A stretch of DNA of 64,000 nt, from contig JAUNSK010000012.1 in the NCBI GenBank assembly GCA_030539275.1, positions 1-64,000 on the forward strand. Reading direction: 5' to 3'. The number at the start of each line of letters is the position of its first letter. The stretch's first letter is position 1. Below the pieces are notes generated by a model. The model was not told where the DNA came from. It saw only the letters and a program-made list of their open reading frames with translations, and searched no databases. The stretch is from Oscillospiraceae bacterium. Its GTDB lineage: Bacteria > Bacillota > Clostridia > Oscillospirales > Ruminococcaceae. The position numbers and the translations under genes are program-made. Shown in pieces: positions 9,102 through 18,167 of the stretch.

Positions 9102-11168
9102 ATGAATGGAAGGCCAGTTATGCTGATTGCTGATAATGCAAGTACTAACCGTATGGTTCTCAAGACTATATTTTCTGATCAGTTTAATATTCTTGAGTCC
9201 GGTGACGGCGCGGAAGTACTTAGTGTAATCAAGCATAATCCTGATATAGATGTAATAATACTTGATGTATATATGCCAAAGATAAGCGGACTGGATATCC
9301 TGAGATTTATCAAAAGTGACAGCCTGCTGTGTCATATACCAGTTATTATTAATTCTCCTTTTTATGATCTGGAAAAAACGTCGCTCGAACTGGGGGCTGC
9401 TGATTATATTATAAGACCTTATAATCCACAGACTGCAAAGACCAGGATAATGAGTGCACTTACCAAGGCTGCACTTGAAAGAACAAATCTTGAGCTTGAA
9501 CTCCAGAATGCATCACAGTCATTTTCTGTTCTCAGCAATGCAATACCAGGAGGCATTGCTATGTTCGAAATCACAGATGATAATATAAGCATAGTCTTTT
9601 ACAACGACGCTTTCTGTTCACTTTCAGGAAGGTCAGCTGAGGAATTTGCGCAGGAAGTAGGGGATGAGATCCTCGACCTCATTTCTCCTGATGACAGACA
9701 GCGGCTGCTTGATTATGTAAGAAGGATCATCAGCGAAGGCGGCAGCACGATCCAGTCAGTTTTCAGATTTTTACATAGGAGCGGAGTATACAGATGGGTA
9801 AAGATTTCAGCTTGTATGTACAGAAATGAAAAGGACTACAAACTGTTTATTGCAGTTTTTATTGATATAACAGATGAAAAGGAATATGAACGCAAACTCC
9901 GGCATCAGGCTGACTTTGATATGCTCACCGATATTTACAACAGGACGGCATTCTGTGAGAAGACTTGTCAGCTTCTGCATGATAACCCTGATCAGAAATA
10001 TGCCCTGGTGTTCTGCGACGTTGACAGATTTAAGGTCATAAATGATCTGTTCGGCAGTTCTACCGGTGATATGGTTCTGATAAATATCGCAGAAATACTC
10101 AGGGAAAGTGTAACGGGATATGGAACTTACGGAAGACTTGAAGCTGATCATTTTGCTTTTTGTATACCCAAAGAATATATATCAGGAACAGATGTATCCA
10201 GGTATATTAAGAAATGTACTGAAGGACTGTCAATAAACTACAAAATTTCTTTCAGCTTCGGGATATATGAAATCGACGATATTGATCTTCCCGTTGAAAA
10301 AATGTGTGACAGGGCAAGTCTTGCAATACACGGAATAAAAAATAACTGTGTCAAAAAGATAGAATATTATAATAAGGAACTCAGACGTGTTATACTTGAC
10401 GAACAGAAAATAGCAGCTGAAATGGAAACTGCACTCAGGGATAAACAGTTTGTAGTTTACTATCAGCCTGTAATTTCTGTTAGCGATCAGAGTATCACAG
10501 CAGCGGAAGCACTTATAAGATGGGACCACCCCAAAAAGGGAATCCTGGGACCCGGAACATTTATTCCTGCTTTCGAAAAGAATGGATTTGTTACAAAGCT
10601 CGATAAGTATGTATGGGAAAATGTATGCATCTATCTTGAACAGAGAATGAAGGCAGGTGAAAAGACGGTACCTGTTTCAGTCAATATGTCGAGAGTAAAC
10701 GTATATGACTCTGACCTGTGCAGTTTTATTATAGATCTGGTACACAAATATAATATTGATCCGTCTCAGATCAGGTTTGAAATTACAGAAAGTGTTTTCA
10801 CTGAAAATCAGGAACAGCTTTTAAATACTGTTACTACACTCAGATCGTATGGCTTTCTTATTTTAATGGATGATTTCGGGAGCGGTTATTCATCTCTGAA
10901 CAGTCTTAAGGATATACCTGTGGATGTTCTGAAGATAGACAGAAGTTTTATTATTGATATAGATACTTCTGACAGGGCACTTTCTGTTCTTAAAAGCGTT
11001 GTTTACCTGGCAAGGCAGCTCGGGATCCCCGTAGTTGCTGAAGGTATTGAGACCAGAAGTCAGTTTGATCATATCAGAAAACTGGGATGCAGCAACATTC
11101 AGGGATTTTATTTTTCAAAGCCGCTTCCAAATGAAGAGTTCAACAGATATGTTGATGAACACTCATAA
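9102..11168 (+). CDS. Receiver-PAS-GGDEF(degenerate)-EAL protein, likely c-di-GMP phosphodiesterase
   Basis: The start at 9102 has GGGAG eight bases upstream; the first in-frame ATG (9087) overlaps that site. The 688-residue protein has a receiver domain (about 1-125, phospho-acceptor D55 in IILDVYMPK), a PAS domain (about 140-265), a GGDEF domain (about 275-430) and an EAL domain (about 435-685). The GGDEF signature reads GRLEADHFAF, so cyclase activity is probably lost. The EAL domain keeps AEALIRW, the ITESVF Glu, DDFGSGYSSL, DVLKIDRSFI and VAEGIET, so it should hydrolyse c-di-GMP. No membrane segment is seen, so it is cytosolic. The receiver has only one acidic residue where two are usual (IADNAST). 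No partner kinase is adjacent. Confidence 0.93.
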   Translation: MNGRPVMLIADNASTNRMVLKTIFSDQFNILESGDGAEVLSVIKHNPDIDVIILDVYMPKISGLDILRFIKSDSLLCHIPVIINSPFYDLEKTSLELGAADYIIRPYNPQTAKTRIMSALTKAALERTNLELELQNASQSFSVLSNAIPGGIAMFEITDDNISIVFYNDAFCSLSGRSAEEFAQEVGDEILDLISPDDRQRLLDYVRRIISEGGSTIQSVFRFLHRSGVYRWVKISACMYRNEKDYKLFIAVFIDITDEKEYERKLRHQADFDMLTDIYNRTAFCEKTCQLLHDNPDQKYALVFCDVDRFKVINDLFGSSTGDMVLINIAEILRESVTGYGTYGRLEADHFAFCIPKEYISGTDVSRYIKKCTEGLSINYKISFSFGIYEIDDIDLPVEKMCDRASLAIHGIKNNCVKKIEYYNKELRRVILDEQKIAAEMETALRDKQFVVYYQPVISVSDQSITAAEALIRWDHPKKGILGPGTFIPAFEKNGFVTKLDKYVWENVCIYLEQRMKAGEKTVPVSVNMSRVNVYDSDLCSFIIDLVHKYNIDPSQIRFEITESVFTENQEQLLNTVTTLRSYGFLILMDDFGSGYSSLNSLKDIPVDVLKIDRSFIIDIDTSDRALSVLKSVVYLARQLGIPVVAEGIETRSQFDHIRKLGCSNIQGFYFSKPLPNEEFNRYVDEHS

Positions 11169-11172
11169 AAAA

Positions 11173-11208
11173 CAGCATATACCAAGCGGTATATGCTGAA
11201 TTTTTTTT
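11173..11208. terminator. Bidirectional terminator between EAL gene and nrdG
   Basis: CAGCATATACC pairs with GGTATATGCTG around AAGC. T8 follows on the plus side and T6 on the minus side, so it serves both convergent genes. Confidence 0.9.
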
Positions 11209-11213
11209 ATAAG

Positions 11214-11744
11214 TTACTTAATATTATCATTCCACAGAACGATCTTTTTTTCATTTACGGATTTTTTTATATCGATAATTCTCTGGTTTGAGGAACCTCT
11301 GAATCTCAGATTAAGATTTTTCTGCGCTTCGATAAATTTTCCGTCTACAAGTATATCAATATTTTCAAGCATTACGGAAGTCTGGCTCAGAGTCTGCTTC
11401 ATTTTGCCGGTTATATCTTTTTCATAGTCGTAGCCTGTGTAGCACCATATAGTTTTTTGCGGGTATCGTTCTTTGACTTTTTTAAGAAATCCGGCAAGAA
11501 CCAGCTGGTTGTCTGGTTCAAACGGTTCTCCGCCCAGAACCGATAGGCCTCGTATATACGGACGCTCAAGCAGTTTAAGTATGTGAGCTTCTGTTTCTTC
11601 GTTAAACGGTTTTCCAAAGCTGAAATCCCATGCCTCAGAGTTAAAGCAGCCTTTGCAGTGATGTGTACAGCCGCTTACAAACAGTGATACACGTACCCCG
11701 GGTCCGTTTGCTACATCACTGCATTTTATTACTGCATAGTTCAT
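11214..11744 (-). CDS. nrdG: NrdG, anaerobic RNR-activating radical SAM enzyme
   Basis: This 176-residue protein carries the CxxxCxxC iron-sulfur motif at C26, C30 and C33 (CTHHCKGC), a GGEPF motif, and an early NGPGVRVSLF segment, all typical of NrdG. It uses SAM and a 4Fe-4S cluster to generate the glycyl radical on NrdD. It starts 2 bases after the nrdD stop and has only a weak ribosome site, implying coupled translation. Confidence 0.95.
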   Translation of the reverse strand: MNYAVIKCSDVANGPGVRVSLFVSGCTHHCKGCFNSEAWDFSFGKPFNEETEAHILKLLERPYIRGLSVLGGEPFEPDNQLVLAGFLKKVKERYPQKTIWCYTGYDYEKDITGKMKQTLSQTSVMLENIDILVDGKFIEAQKNLNLRFRGSSNQRIIDIKKSVNEKKIVLWNDNIK

Positions 11745-11746
11745 AA

Positions 11747-13876
11747 TTAAAGATGTAAAACCCTTTCTTTTATTTCACTGGTTTTGCCTGTGTTCCAGAA
11801 GTTTTCACCGAGATAGCCGCATGTTCTTCTTGTAACATTCATCTTGGCGTGGTCTTTATTATGGCACTGCGGGCATTCCCATTCATTGTCTTCGTTGATA
11901 ATTATCTCTCCGTCGTATCCGCAGACATGACAGTAATCAGACTTAGTATTGAATTCTGCATACTGTATATGATCATAGATATACTTTACAACTTCCTCAA
12001 GAGCTTCAATATTATTTCTCATATTCGGAATTTCTACATAAGAAATTGCACCGCCTGAAGAAATGTTCTGGAACTGGCTTTCAAAATCAAACTTGTCAAA
12101 TGCATCGATTTTTTCACGTACATCAACATGATATGAGTTTGTGTAGTAGCCTTTATCTGTTACATCCTTTATGATACCGAAACGTTCTCTGTCTATACGT
12201 GCAAATCTGTAGCAAAGTGTTTCAGCAGGTGTTCCGTAAAGACCAAAGCCTATGCCGGTTTCCTTTTTCCACTTTTCAACTCTGTCTCTGAGATAATGCA
12301 TTACTTTCAGAGCAAACTCCCTGCCATCAGGTGTGGTATGGCTCTGATGCTTCATTAGTACTGTAAGTTCATACAGACCGATGTAGCCGAGTGAGATGGT
12401 TGAGTATCCGTTATGAAGAAGGGGATCGATCTTTTCACCCTTCCTGAGACGAGCGATAGCTCCGTACTGCCAGTGAATAGGGCTGACATCAGAAAGTGTG
12501 CCTTCCAGTGCCTTATGTCTGCACATAAGTGCTTCATAGCATAAATTAAGGCGTTCATCAAGAAGCTTCCAGAATATATCCTCATCACCATGTGATATAA
12601 TTCCTATCTGAGGAAGGTTAAGGCTTACAACGCCCTGATTGAATCTGCCCTCAAACTTGTAGTTGCCGTTTTCATCCTTCCATGTGGACAGAAAGCTTCT
12701 GCATCCCATGCAGCTGAAAACATTGCCTTCATAGTTTTCACGCATTTTCTTTGCTGAAATATAGTCAGGATACATTCTTTTTGCTGAGCATCTGACTGCG
12801 AGCTTTGTGAGATAATCATATTTTCCGCCCTTGAGACAGTTATCCTCGTCAAGTACATAGATGAGTTTCGGGAAGGCAGGAGTAACGTAAATGCCAACCT
12901 CATTCTTTGTGCCCTCCAGACGCTGCCTGAGAACTTCTTCGATTATCATAGCATTTTCCTGTGCATACTCATCATTCCTGACCAGATGGAGAAACAGTGT
13001 TACAAACGGTGCCTGTCCGTTGGTAGTCATAAGAGTATTAATCTGATACTGAATAGTCTGAACACCGCTTCTGAGCTCATCACGAAGTCTCATGTCAACA
13101 AGCTCATTCATGAGTTCTTCGCTCATTTTATCGGAAAACTGTTTCTTAATCTCCCTTGCATACTTGTCTCTGCTCTTTCTGAGATATTTTCCGAGATGTA
13201 TCATGTCAACAGACTGACCGCCATACTGATTGCTTGCTACGGCAGCGATGATCTGTGTCATGACTGTACATGCAACCTGAAAGCTCTTTGGTGATTCGAT
13301 CATTTTGCCGTTCATTACTGTTCCGTTATCAAGCATGTCTCCGATATTTATAAGACAGCAGTTGAATATAGGCTGAATAAAATAATCTGCATCGTGAAAA
13401 TGAATGATGCCCTGTTCGTGTGCCATAGTGATGCGTTCAGGAATCAGCATACGCTTTGTAAGGTCACGTGATACCTCACCGGCGATATAATCTCTCTGAG
13501 TTGATGCGAGGATCGTGTTTTTATTGGAATTTTCCTCTGCCAGTTCTTTATTTTCATTTCTCATCAGTGTAAGAATAGATTCATCTGTTGTGTTGGCTTT
13601 TCTAAGAAGAGCTCTCTGATATCGGTAGATAATATACTTTTTAGCAAGAGTATATTTGTTTTTGAGAACGAGTCTGCTCTCGATCATATCCTGTATTGTT
13701 TCAACATTAAGAATATTATCTTTGCCGTTTTCCTCGATAAATGAGGTTATTTCACTGATAAGCTGGTCATCAGCTTTTTCATTGTCTGTAACCTCAGCAT
13801 TGGCCTTCGCAATAGCCGTAATTATTTTGTCTCTGTCATAATCTGTAATTTTACCATTTCTTTTCTGAACTTTCAT
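11747..13876 (-). CDS. nrdD: NrdD, anaerobic (class III) ribonucleoside-triphosphate reductase
   Basis: The start at 13876 has GGAG nine bases upstream; the in-frame GTG at 13885 overlaps that site. The 709-residue enzyme has an N-terminal ATP-cone (about 1-90), the central NrdD barrel with active-site Cys in the CMGCRS region, a C-terminal zinc site (CHVCG and CPQCH), and the glycyl radical loop RRTCGYLGENF with G687. It reduces NTPs to dNTPs under anoxia. It is co-transcribed with nrdG. The promoter and two NrdR-box-like sites lie just upstream. Confidence 0.97.
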   Translation of the reverse strand: MKVQKRNGKITDYDRDKIITAIAKANAEVTDNEKADDQLISEITSFIEENGKDNILNVETIQDMIESRLVLKNKYTLAKKYIIYRYQRALLRKANTTDESILTLMRNENKELAEENSNKNTILASTQRDYIAGEVSRDLTKRMLIPERITMAHEQGIIHFHDADYFIQPIFNCCLINIGDMLDNGTVMNGKMIESPKSFQVACTVMTQIIAAVASNQYGGQSVDMIHLGKYLRKSRDKYAREIKKQFSDKMSEELMNELVDMRLRDELRSGVQTIQYQINTLMTTNGQAPFVTLFLHLVRNDEYAQENAMIIEEVLRQRLEGTKNEVGIYVTPAFPKLIYVLDEDNCLKGGKYDYLTKLAVRCSAKRMYPDYISAKKMRENYEGNVFSCMGCRSFLSTWKDENGNYKFEGRFNQGVVSLNLPQIGIISHGDEDIFWKLLDERLNLCYEALMCRHKALEGTLSDVSPIHWQYGAIARLRKGEKIDPLLHNGYSTISLGYIGLYELTVLMKHQSHTTPDGREFALKVMHYLRDRVEKWKKETGIGFGLYGTPAETLCYRFARIDRERFGIIKDVTDKGYYTNSYHVDVREKIDAFDKFDFESQFQNISSGGAISYVEIPNMRNNIEALEEVVKYIYDHIQYAEFNTKSDYCHVCGYDGEIIINEDNEWECPQCHNKDHAKMNVTRRTCGYLGENFWNTGKTSEIKERVLHL

Positions 13877-13886
13877 CCTTAACACT

Positions 13887-13934
13887 CCTCGATATGTTGT
13901 ATTTATTTTTACTGTTAATAACTATATCTAGTGC
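13887..13934 (-). promoter_or_regulatory. Tandem NrdR-box-like operator
   Basis: The site at 13919-13934 (TAACTATATCTAGTGC on the plus strand) fits the NrdR consensus acaCwATATaTwGTGt well. A weaker second site lies at 13887-13902 (CCTCGATATGTTGTAT). The box starts are 32 bases apart, the three-turn spacing typical of NrdR box pairs. The upstream box overlaps the predicted transcription start of nrdD and the downstream one abuts its ribosome site. Confidence 0.7.
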
Positions 13935-13939
13935 TTTAT

Positions 13940-13968
13940 ATATTAGCCTATAAAAAAGTTTTTGTCAA
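13940..13968 (-). promoter_or_regulatory. nrdDG promoter
   Basis: On the minus strand: TTGACA (13968-13963), 17 bases, TAATAT (13945-13940). The start point near 13934 falls on the first NrdR-like box. Confidence 0.8.
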
Positions 13969-14165
13969 TACTGAGAAGTCACGGTTCTTCTGTCGTAATA
14001 TCACGTATGCACATATTTATGTGATTTTCTGAGATAAAAAAATTTTACAGGCTCAGTTTTTGAAAATAAATACAGCATGACACACATACATCTGCTTACA
14101 GATAATTACACATATTTACATTATTCAAAGCACAGGACGCACAAAAAGTAAAAGGTCCTTACAGG
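13969..14165. other. Intergenic gap between divergent nrdD and recD2
   Basis: About 200 AT-rich bases between the two divergent promoters. I see no gene, strong hairpin or repeat here. Confidence 0.6.
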
Positions 14166-14194
14166 TTGCATTTTATAAAAAAAATTGATATAAT
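14166..14194 (+). promoter_or_regulatory. recD2 promoter
   Basis: TTGCAT, 17 bases, TATAAT. The start would be near 14201, leaving a very short leader. Confidence 0.78.
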
Positions 14195-14214
14195 AGTAAA
14201 GGTTGTATTCTGAC

Positions 14215-16449
14215 ATGGAGAAGGTGAATGATCTGGAAGAACGTACGATAATAATTGAGGGCCTGGTTGAAAATGTCCTGTTTAAAAATGAAAATAACGG
14301 TTACATAGTTTTTGAACTGGATGCAGGCGGTGATCTTGTAACAGCAGTTGGAGAAATCGGAGAAGTTGACGAAGGCGAAAAGCTGAGGCTTGAGGGACGA
14401 TATATAACTCATCCGAAATTCGGCCAGCAGTTTGCTGCAGAATACTGTGAACGTATGCTTCCAAGTACAGCCGCTCATATTCAGAAGTATCTTTCTTCCG
14501 GTGCTATTAAAGGTATCGGACCTTCTCTGGCGAAGAAAATAGTATCACAGTTTGGCGACAGAACACTTGAAATAATGGAAAATACACCTGAAAAGCTTCT
14601 TGAGATCAAAGGAATTTCTCCCGCAAAGTGTGAAAATATTACAAATGAAGTAAGACAGATATTTAATCTCAGAAGTCTTATGACATTTCTGAACAAGTTC
14701 GGCATTAAAGCCAAGTATGCAATGAAGAGCTTTAAAAAATGGGGCTATCAGAGCATGGAGGTTATTCAGGATAATCCTTATCTGCTGTGCAGCTACGGGG
14801 TAGAGCTTGAGTTTCGCAAAGCTGAGGCTGTTGCAGATTCATTCGGAATAGACAGGGCATCTTCGATGAGAATAAAAGCAGGAATAACATTTATTCTACT
14901 GGAAAATGCAAACAGCGGACATACCTGTCTTCCTCTTGACAGACTTGAGGGAAAGGTCTGCGAATTTCTTGAGATAACCATACAGGACTTCAAAGAGGCA
15001 TACAATGAAGAGATAAATGAGGAAAATCTTTTTGAATATATCAAAAAAGAACGTATATTTGTATATCTGGCAGATTTCTATAAGGCTGAAACATATATAG
15101 CAGGACGACTCGGCGTTATTTCGGCTTTTTCATCGCCTGATACTTATGATTATAATGAACTTATCAATGATGAAGAAAAGAAAAATAATATAAAATACGA
15201 ATCTCTTCAGAGACTTGCCATTTCCAAGGCTCTTTCCAAGGGAATGCTGATCCTCACCGGAGGACCGGGTACAGGAAAGACGACCACACTAAACGCTATA
15301 ATCTCAATGTATGAGAAAAAAGGTGAAACGGTTATGATCGCTGCGCCTACAGGGAGAGCCGCCAAGCGTATATCCGACCTTACCGGTTACGAAGCACGGA
15401 CGATCCACCGCATGCTTGAGGTTTCATATGATATGGACGGCAAACTCAGATTTATTCATGATGAGAATAACCCTCTTGCATGTGATGTTCTAATAATAGA
15501 CGAGATGTCGATGGTAGATTCACTCTTGTTTGAGAGTCTGCTGCGTGCGCTGAGAATAAACTGCAGACTTGTAATGGTAGGGGATTCAGATCAGCTGCCG
15601 TCAGTAGGTGCAGGCAATGTGCTCAAGGATATGATAGACAGCAGACGTCTGCCAGTTGTTGAACTCAAAGAAATATTCAGACAGGCACAGAAAAGCTGCA
15701 TTATAACAAATTCACATAAGATCGTCAACGGGATTCATCCTGATCTTACACAGAAAAATAACGACTTTTTCTTCTTTCAGCGCTTTGACAGCGAAAAGTG
15801 TTCTGATTTTATAAAAGAGCTCTATTGTGAGCGTCTGCCAAAGGCGTACGGGTTTTCTGCAGCAGATGACATTCAGGTGCTGTGTCCTTCACGAAAAGGA
15901 CTGCTCGGTGTTATTGAACTCAATAAAAAGCTTCAGAATGAGGTCAATCCTCCGTCAAGAGAAAAAAGTGAGGTAAAGTCCCTGATTTATACTTTTCGTC
16001 TGGGTGATAAGGTCATGCAGACAAAAAACAATTATGATATCGAATGGAAACGTGATGATGAAAACTCTGCTGGAATATTTAACGGAGATATCGGCAAAAT
16101 AGTATCGATAAATAAGCTTGACCGCGAAGCAGTAATAGATTTTGACGGCAGATGCTGTATTTACAGCTTTGATATTCTGGATCAGCTTGAGCTTGCCTAC
16201 GCTGTCACGGTCCACAAGAGTCAGGGCAGTGAGTTCGATGTAGTAATACTTCCTCTACTCGGAGGATTTGAAAAACTTTATTACCGCAATCTTCTTTATA
16301 CGGCGGTTACGAGAGCAAAAAAACTGCTCATTATAGTAGGTTCAAGCAAAAAGGTATTTCAGATGGTAGACAATGACCGCAGAACGCTGAGATACACATG
16401 TCTGGAGGCAATGATCGCCGATGAGATCGAACATGAATGCACTGACTAG
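14215..16449 (+). CDS. recD2: RecD2-type SF1 helicase
   Basis: At about 744 residues it has the RecD2 (RecD/TraA) layout: N-terminal OB-like and helix-hairpin-helix region (GPSLAKKIVSQFG, EIKGISPAKCENI), then the helicase core with Walker A GGPGTGKTTT, Walker B LIIDEMSMVD, a GDSDQLPSVGAGNVL motif III, and a C-terminal UvrD-like YAVTVHKSQGSEFD and YTAVTRAKKLL. It is a 5'-3' helicase acting alone, without RecBC. The ATG at 14215 is chosen; a TTG at 14203 is possible. The predicted transcript begins only some 14 bases upstream, so the ribosome site is not obvious. Its end overlaps the comF-like gene. Confidence 0.94.
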   Translation: MEKVNDLEERTIIIEGLVENVLFKNENNGYIVFELDAGGDLVTAVGEIGEVDEGEKLRLEGRYITHPKFGQQFAAEYCERMLPSTAAHIQKYLSSGAIKGIGPSLAKKIVSQFGDRTLEIMENTPEKLLEIKGISPAKCENITNEVRQIFNLRSLMTFLNKFGIKAKYAMKSFKKWGYQSMEVIQDNPYLLCSYGVELEFRKAEAVADSFGIDRASSMRIKAGITFILLENANSGHTCLPLDRLEGKVCEFLEITIQDFKEAYNEEINEENLFEYIKKERIFVYLADFYKAETYIAGRLGVISAFSSPDTYDYNELINDEEKKNNIKYESLQRLAISKALSKGMLILTGGPGTGKTTTLNAIISMYEKKGETVMIAAPTGRAAKRISDLTGYEARTIHRMLEVSYDMDGKLRFIHDENNPLACDVLIIDEMSMVDSLLFESLLRALRINCRLVMVGDSDQLPSVGAGNVLKDMIDSRRLPVVELKEIFRQAQKSCIITNSHKIVNGIHPDLTQKNNDFFFFQRFDSEKCSDFIKELYCERLPKAYGFSAADDIQVLCPSRKGLLGVIELNKKLQNEVNPPSREKSEVKSLIYTFRLGDKVMQTKNNYDIEWKRDDENSAGIFNGDIGKIVSINKLDREAVIDFDGRCCIYSFDILDQLELAYAVTVHKSQGSEFDVVILPLLGGFEKLYYRNLLYTAVTRAKKLLIIVGSSKKVFQMVDNDRRTLRYTCLEAMIADEIEHECTD

Positions 16450-17116
16450 ATTTGTGCTGGATATATTCTATCCGAACCGGTGTCCCTGCTGTGATGCATT
16501 TATAAAGTGGGATAAGCTTGTATGTGCTAAGTGTCACAGAGAACTCGAGGTAGTGTATGATAAGACATGCCATAGATGCGGTAAGGAAGTCTGCATTTGT
16601 TCAGACAGTCTGCAGTACGAGGCCGCAGTTTGTGCGTTTCGATACAGTGAACTCTGCAGAGAAGGAATATTGTCACTCAAAAGGGGCAATAATAAAAACT
16701 TCGGAGAATACTCAGGAAAGCTTATTTCGTATATCATGCAAAGGGATTATCCTGATGAATCATTTGATATCATAGTTCCGGTACCGATGTCGCGTGCTTC
16801 ATACGCACAAAGAGGATATAATCAGGCTGAGATCATAGCTTCTGAAATATCTCATTTCAGAAACATTCCTGTCAGAAGCGACATACTGTACAAGTCAGGT
16901 TCGCAGACATCACAGCATTTTCTTTCAAAATCTCAGCGTATAAAAAATGTGTCTTCATTCGGAATAAGGCAGATCGATCTGACAGGTAAATCAGTAATAC
17001 TGTGCGATGATGTCATAACAACAGCAAGCACGGTAAACAGGTGTGCAGCCCTGTTAAAATCAGCAGGTGCCGGGAAAATACTTCTTGCATGTGCTGCACA
17101 GTCAAAAATGAAGTAA
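16421..17116 (+). CDS. comF: ComF-family phosphoribosyltransferase-like protein
   Basis: The N-terminal double zinc ribbon has CPCC, CAKC, CHRCG and CICS cysteine pairs. The C-terminal PRTase fold shows PVPMSRASYAQRGYNQAE and the PRPP loop VILCDDVITTASTVN. The family is linked to natural transformation (ComFC). The first ATG (16421) has GGAGG 12 bases upstream; ATG 16433 (MNALTRFVLDIFYPNRCPCC) fits family starts equally well. It overlaps recD2 by up to 29 bases, implying coupled expression. No other competence gene is seen here, so transformation is only an inference. Confidence 0.88.
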   Translation: MRSNMNALTRFVLDIFYPNRCPCCDAFIKWDKLVCAKCHRELEVVYDKTCHRCGKEVCICSDSLQYEAAVCAFRYSELCREGILSLKRGNNKNFGEYSGKLISYIMQRDYPDESFDIIVPVPMSRASYAQRGYNQAEIIASEISHFRNIPVRSDILYKSGSQTSQHFLSKSQRIKNVSSFGIRQIDLTGKSVILCDDVITTASTVNRCAALLKSAGAGKILLACAAQSKMK

Positions 17117-17129
17117 TTCGGGGGTCATC

Positions 17130-18134
17130 ATGGATATCGGTATTGATTTAGGAACGGCCAACATGGTTGTCTCAATGAATAAAAAGGGGATCGTCCTCAA
17201 TGAGCCAAGTGTAGTTGCATACCACAGATACAAAAAAGAAGTAATTGCAGTAGGCTATGAGGCATACAAAATGATCGGCAGAACACCTGATTATGTTACG
17301 ATAGTCCGTCCGCTTGCAGACGGAGTAATTTCAGATGACGGTATGGCTGAGGTCATGATCAGGGAACTTATTCAGAGAGTCATAGGTTCTCAGGCAGTAC
17401 GTCCGCGTATTGTCCTGTGTATCCCGTCATTTATTACGGATGTTGAAAGCAGAGCTGTTATAGAGGCAGCTATGGGTGCAGGATCACGAAAGGTATTTCT
17501 CATTCAGGAGCCGATAGCTGCCATGCTTGGAGCAGGAATAGATGTATCAAAGCCTTCCGGCAATATGGTCATCGATATTGGCGGCGGTACAACTGACATA
17601 GCTGTAGTATCGCTCAACGGTGTTGTCGTTTCCAAGTCTGTCAAGATAGCAGGAAATAAATTTGACCAGTCGATCCTCAAGTATATTTCAAACCGGTATA
17701 AGATGCTTATAGGAGAGCGTACTGCTGAGTCTGTTAAGATTAATGTTTCAAACGTCTTTAATCCGAGCCGTACAAAGAAGGTCAGGATAGGCGGAAAAAA
17801 TCTGTTTTCAGGTATGCCTCAGTCAGTTGAAATAAGTGAACTTGATGTAAATCTTGCGCTTGAGGAGCATGTCAGTGCAATAATTGAAGCTGTTCGTTCA
17901 GTACTTGAACAGACACCTCCTGAGCTTGTAAGTGATATATATGACAACGGGGTAGTTCTGACAGGCGGAGGTTCTCTGATAGGAAAGCTTGATGTTCTTA
18001 TCGACAGGGAACTCGGTCTGAAGTGCAGGATAGCTCCTGATGCGGTAACATGTGTTGCAAAGGGTACCGCAATAGCCTATGATAAAATGGATTCACTGCT
18101 TGATGGTTTCGAGAGTGTTTCAGTTTATAAATAA
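17130..18134 (+). CDS. MreB/Mbl-family actin-like protein
   Basis: The 334-residue protein begins MDIGIDLGTANMVVSMNKKG and has the actin-like ATPase motifs: phosphate 1 (DLGTANMV), phosphate 2 (VIDIGGGTTDIAVVSL), and adenosine loop (VVLTGGGSLIGKLD). The length matches MreB. Membrane-associated filaments of this family direct lateral wall synthesis. There is no mreCD downstream; instead it sits between comF and CobW-type genes, so it is probably a paralogue (Mbl/MreBH type). GGGGG lies seven bases before the start. Confidence 0.93.
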   Translation: MDIGIDLGTANMVVSMNKKGIVLNEPSVVAYHRYKKEVIAVGYEAYKMIGRTPDYVTIVRPLADGVISDDGMAEVMIRELIQRVIGSQAVRPRIVLCIPSFITDVESRAVIEAAMGAGSRKVFLIQEPIAAMLGAGIDVSKPSGNMVIDIGGGTTDIAVVSLNGVVVSKSVKIAGNKFDQSILKYISNRYKMLIGERTAESVKINVSNVFNPSRTKKVRIGGKNLFSGMPQSVEISELDVNLALEEHVSAIIEAVRSVLEQTPPELVSDIYDNGVVLTGGGSLIGKLDVLIDRELGLKCRIAPDAVTCVAKGTAIAYDKMDSLLDGFESVSVYK

Positions 18135-18167
18135 ATTACTCAGTATGACACGAAAGGATCAGATTAG

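Noticed and set aside
9807-10529. Minus-strand frames within the EAL gene
   Set aside because: They are antisense shadows of a gene with clear domain motifs.
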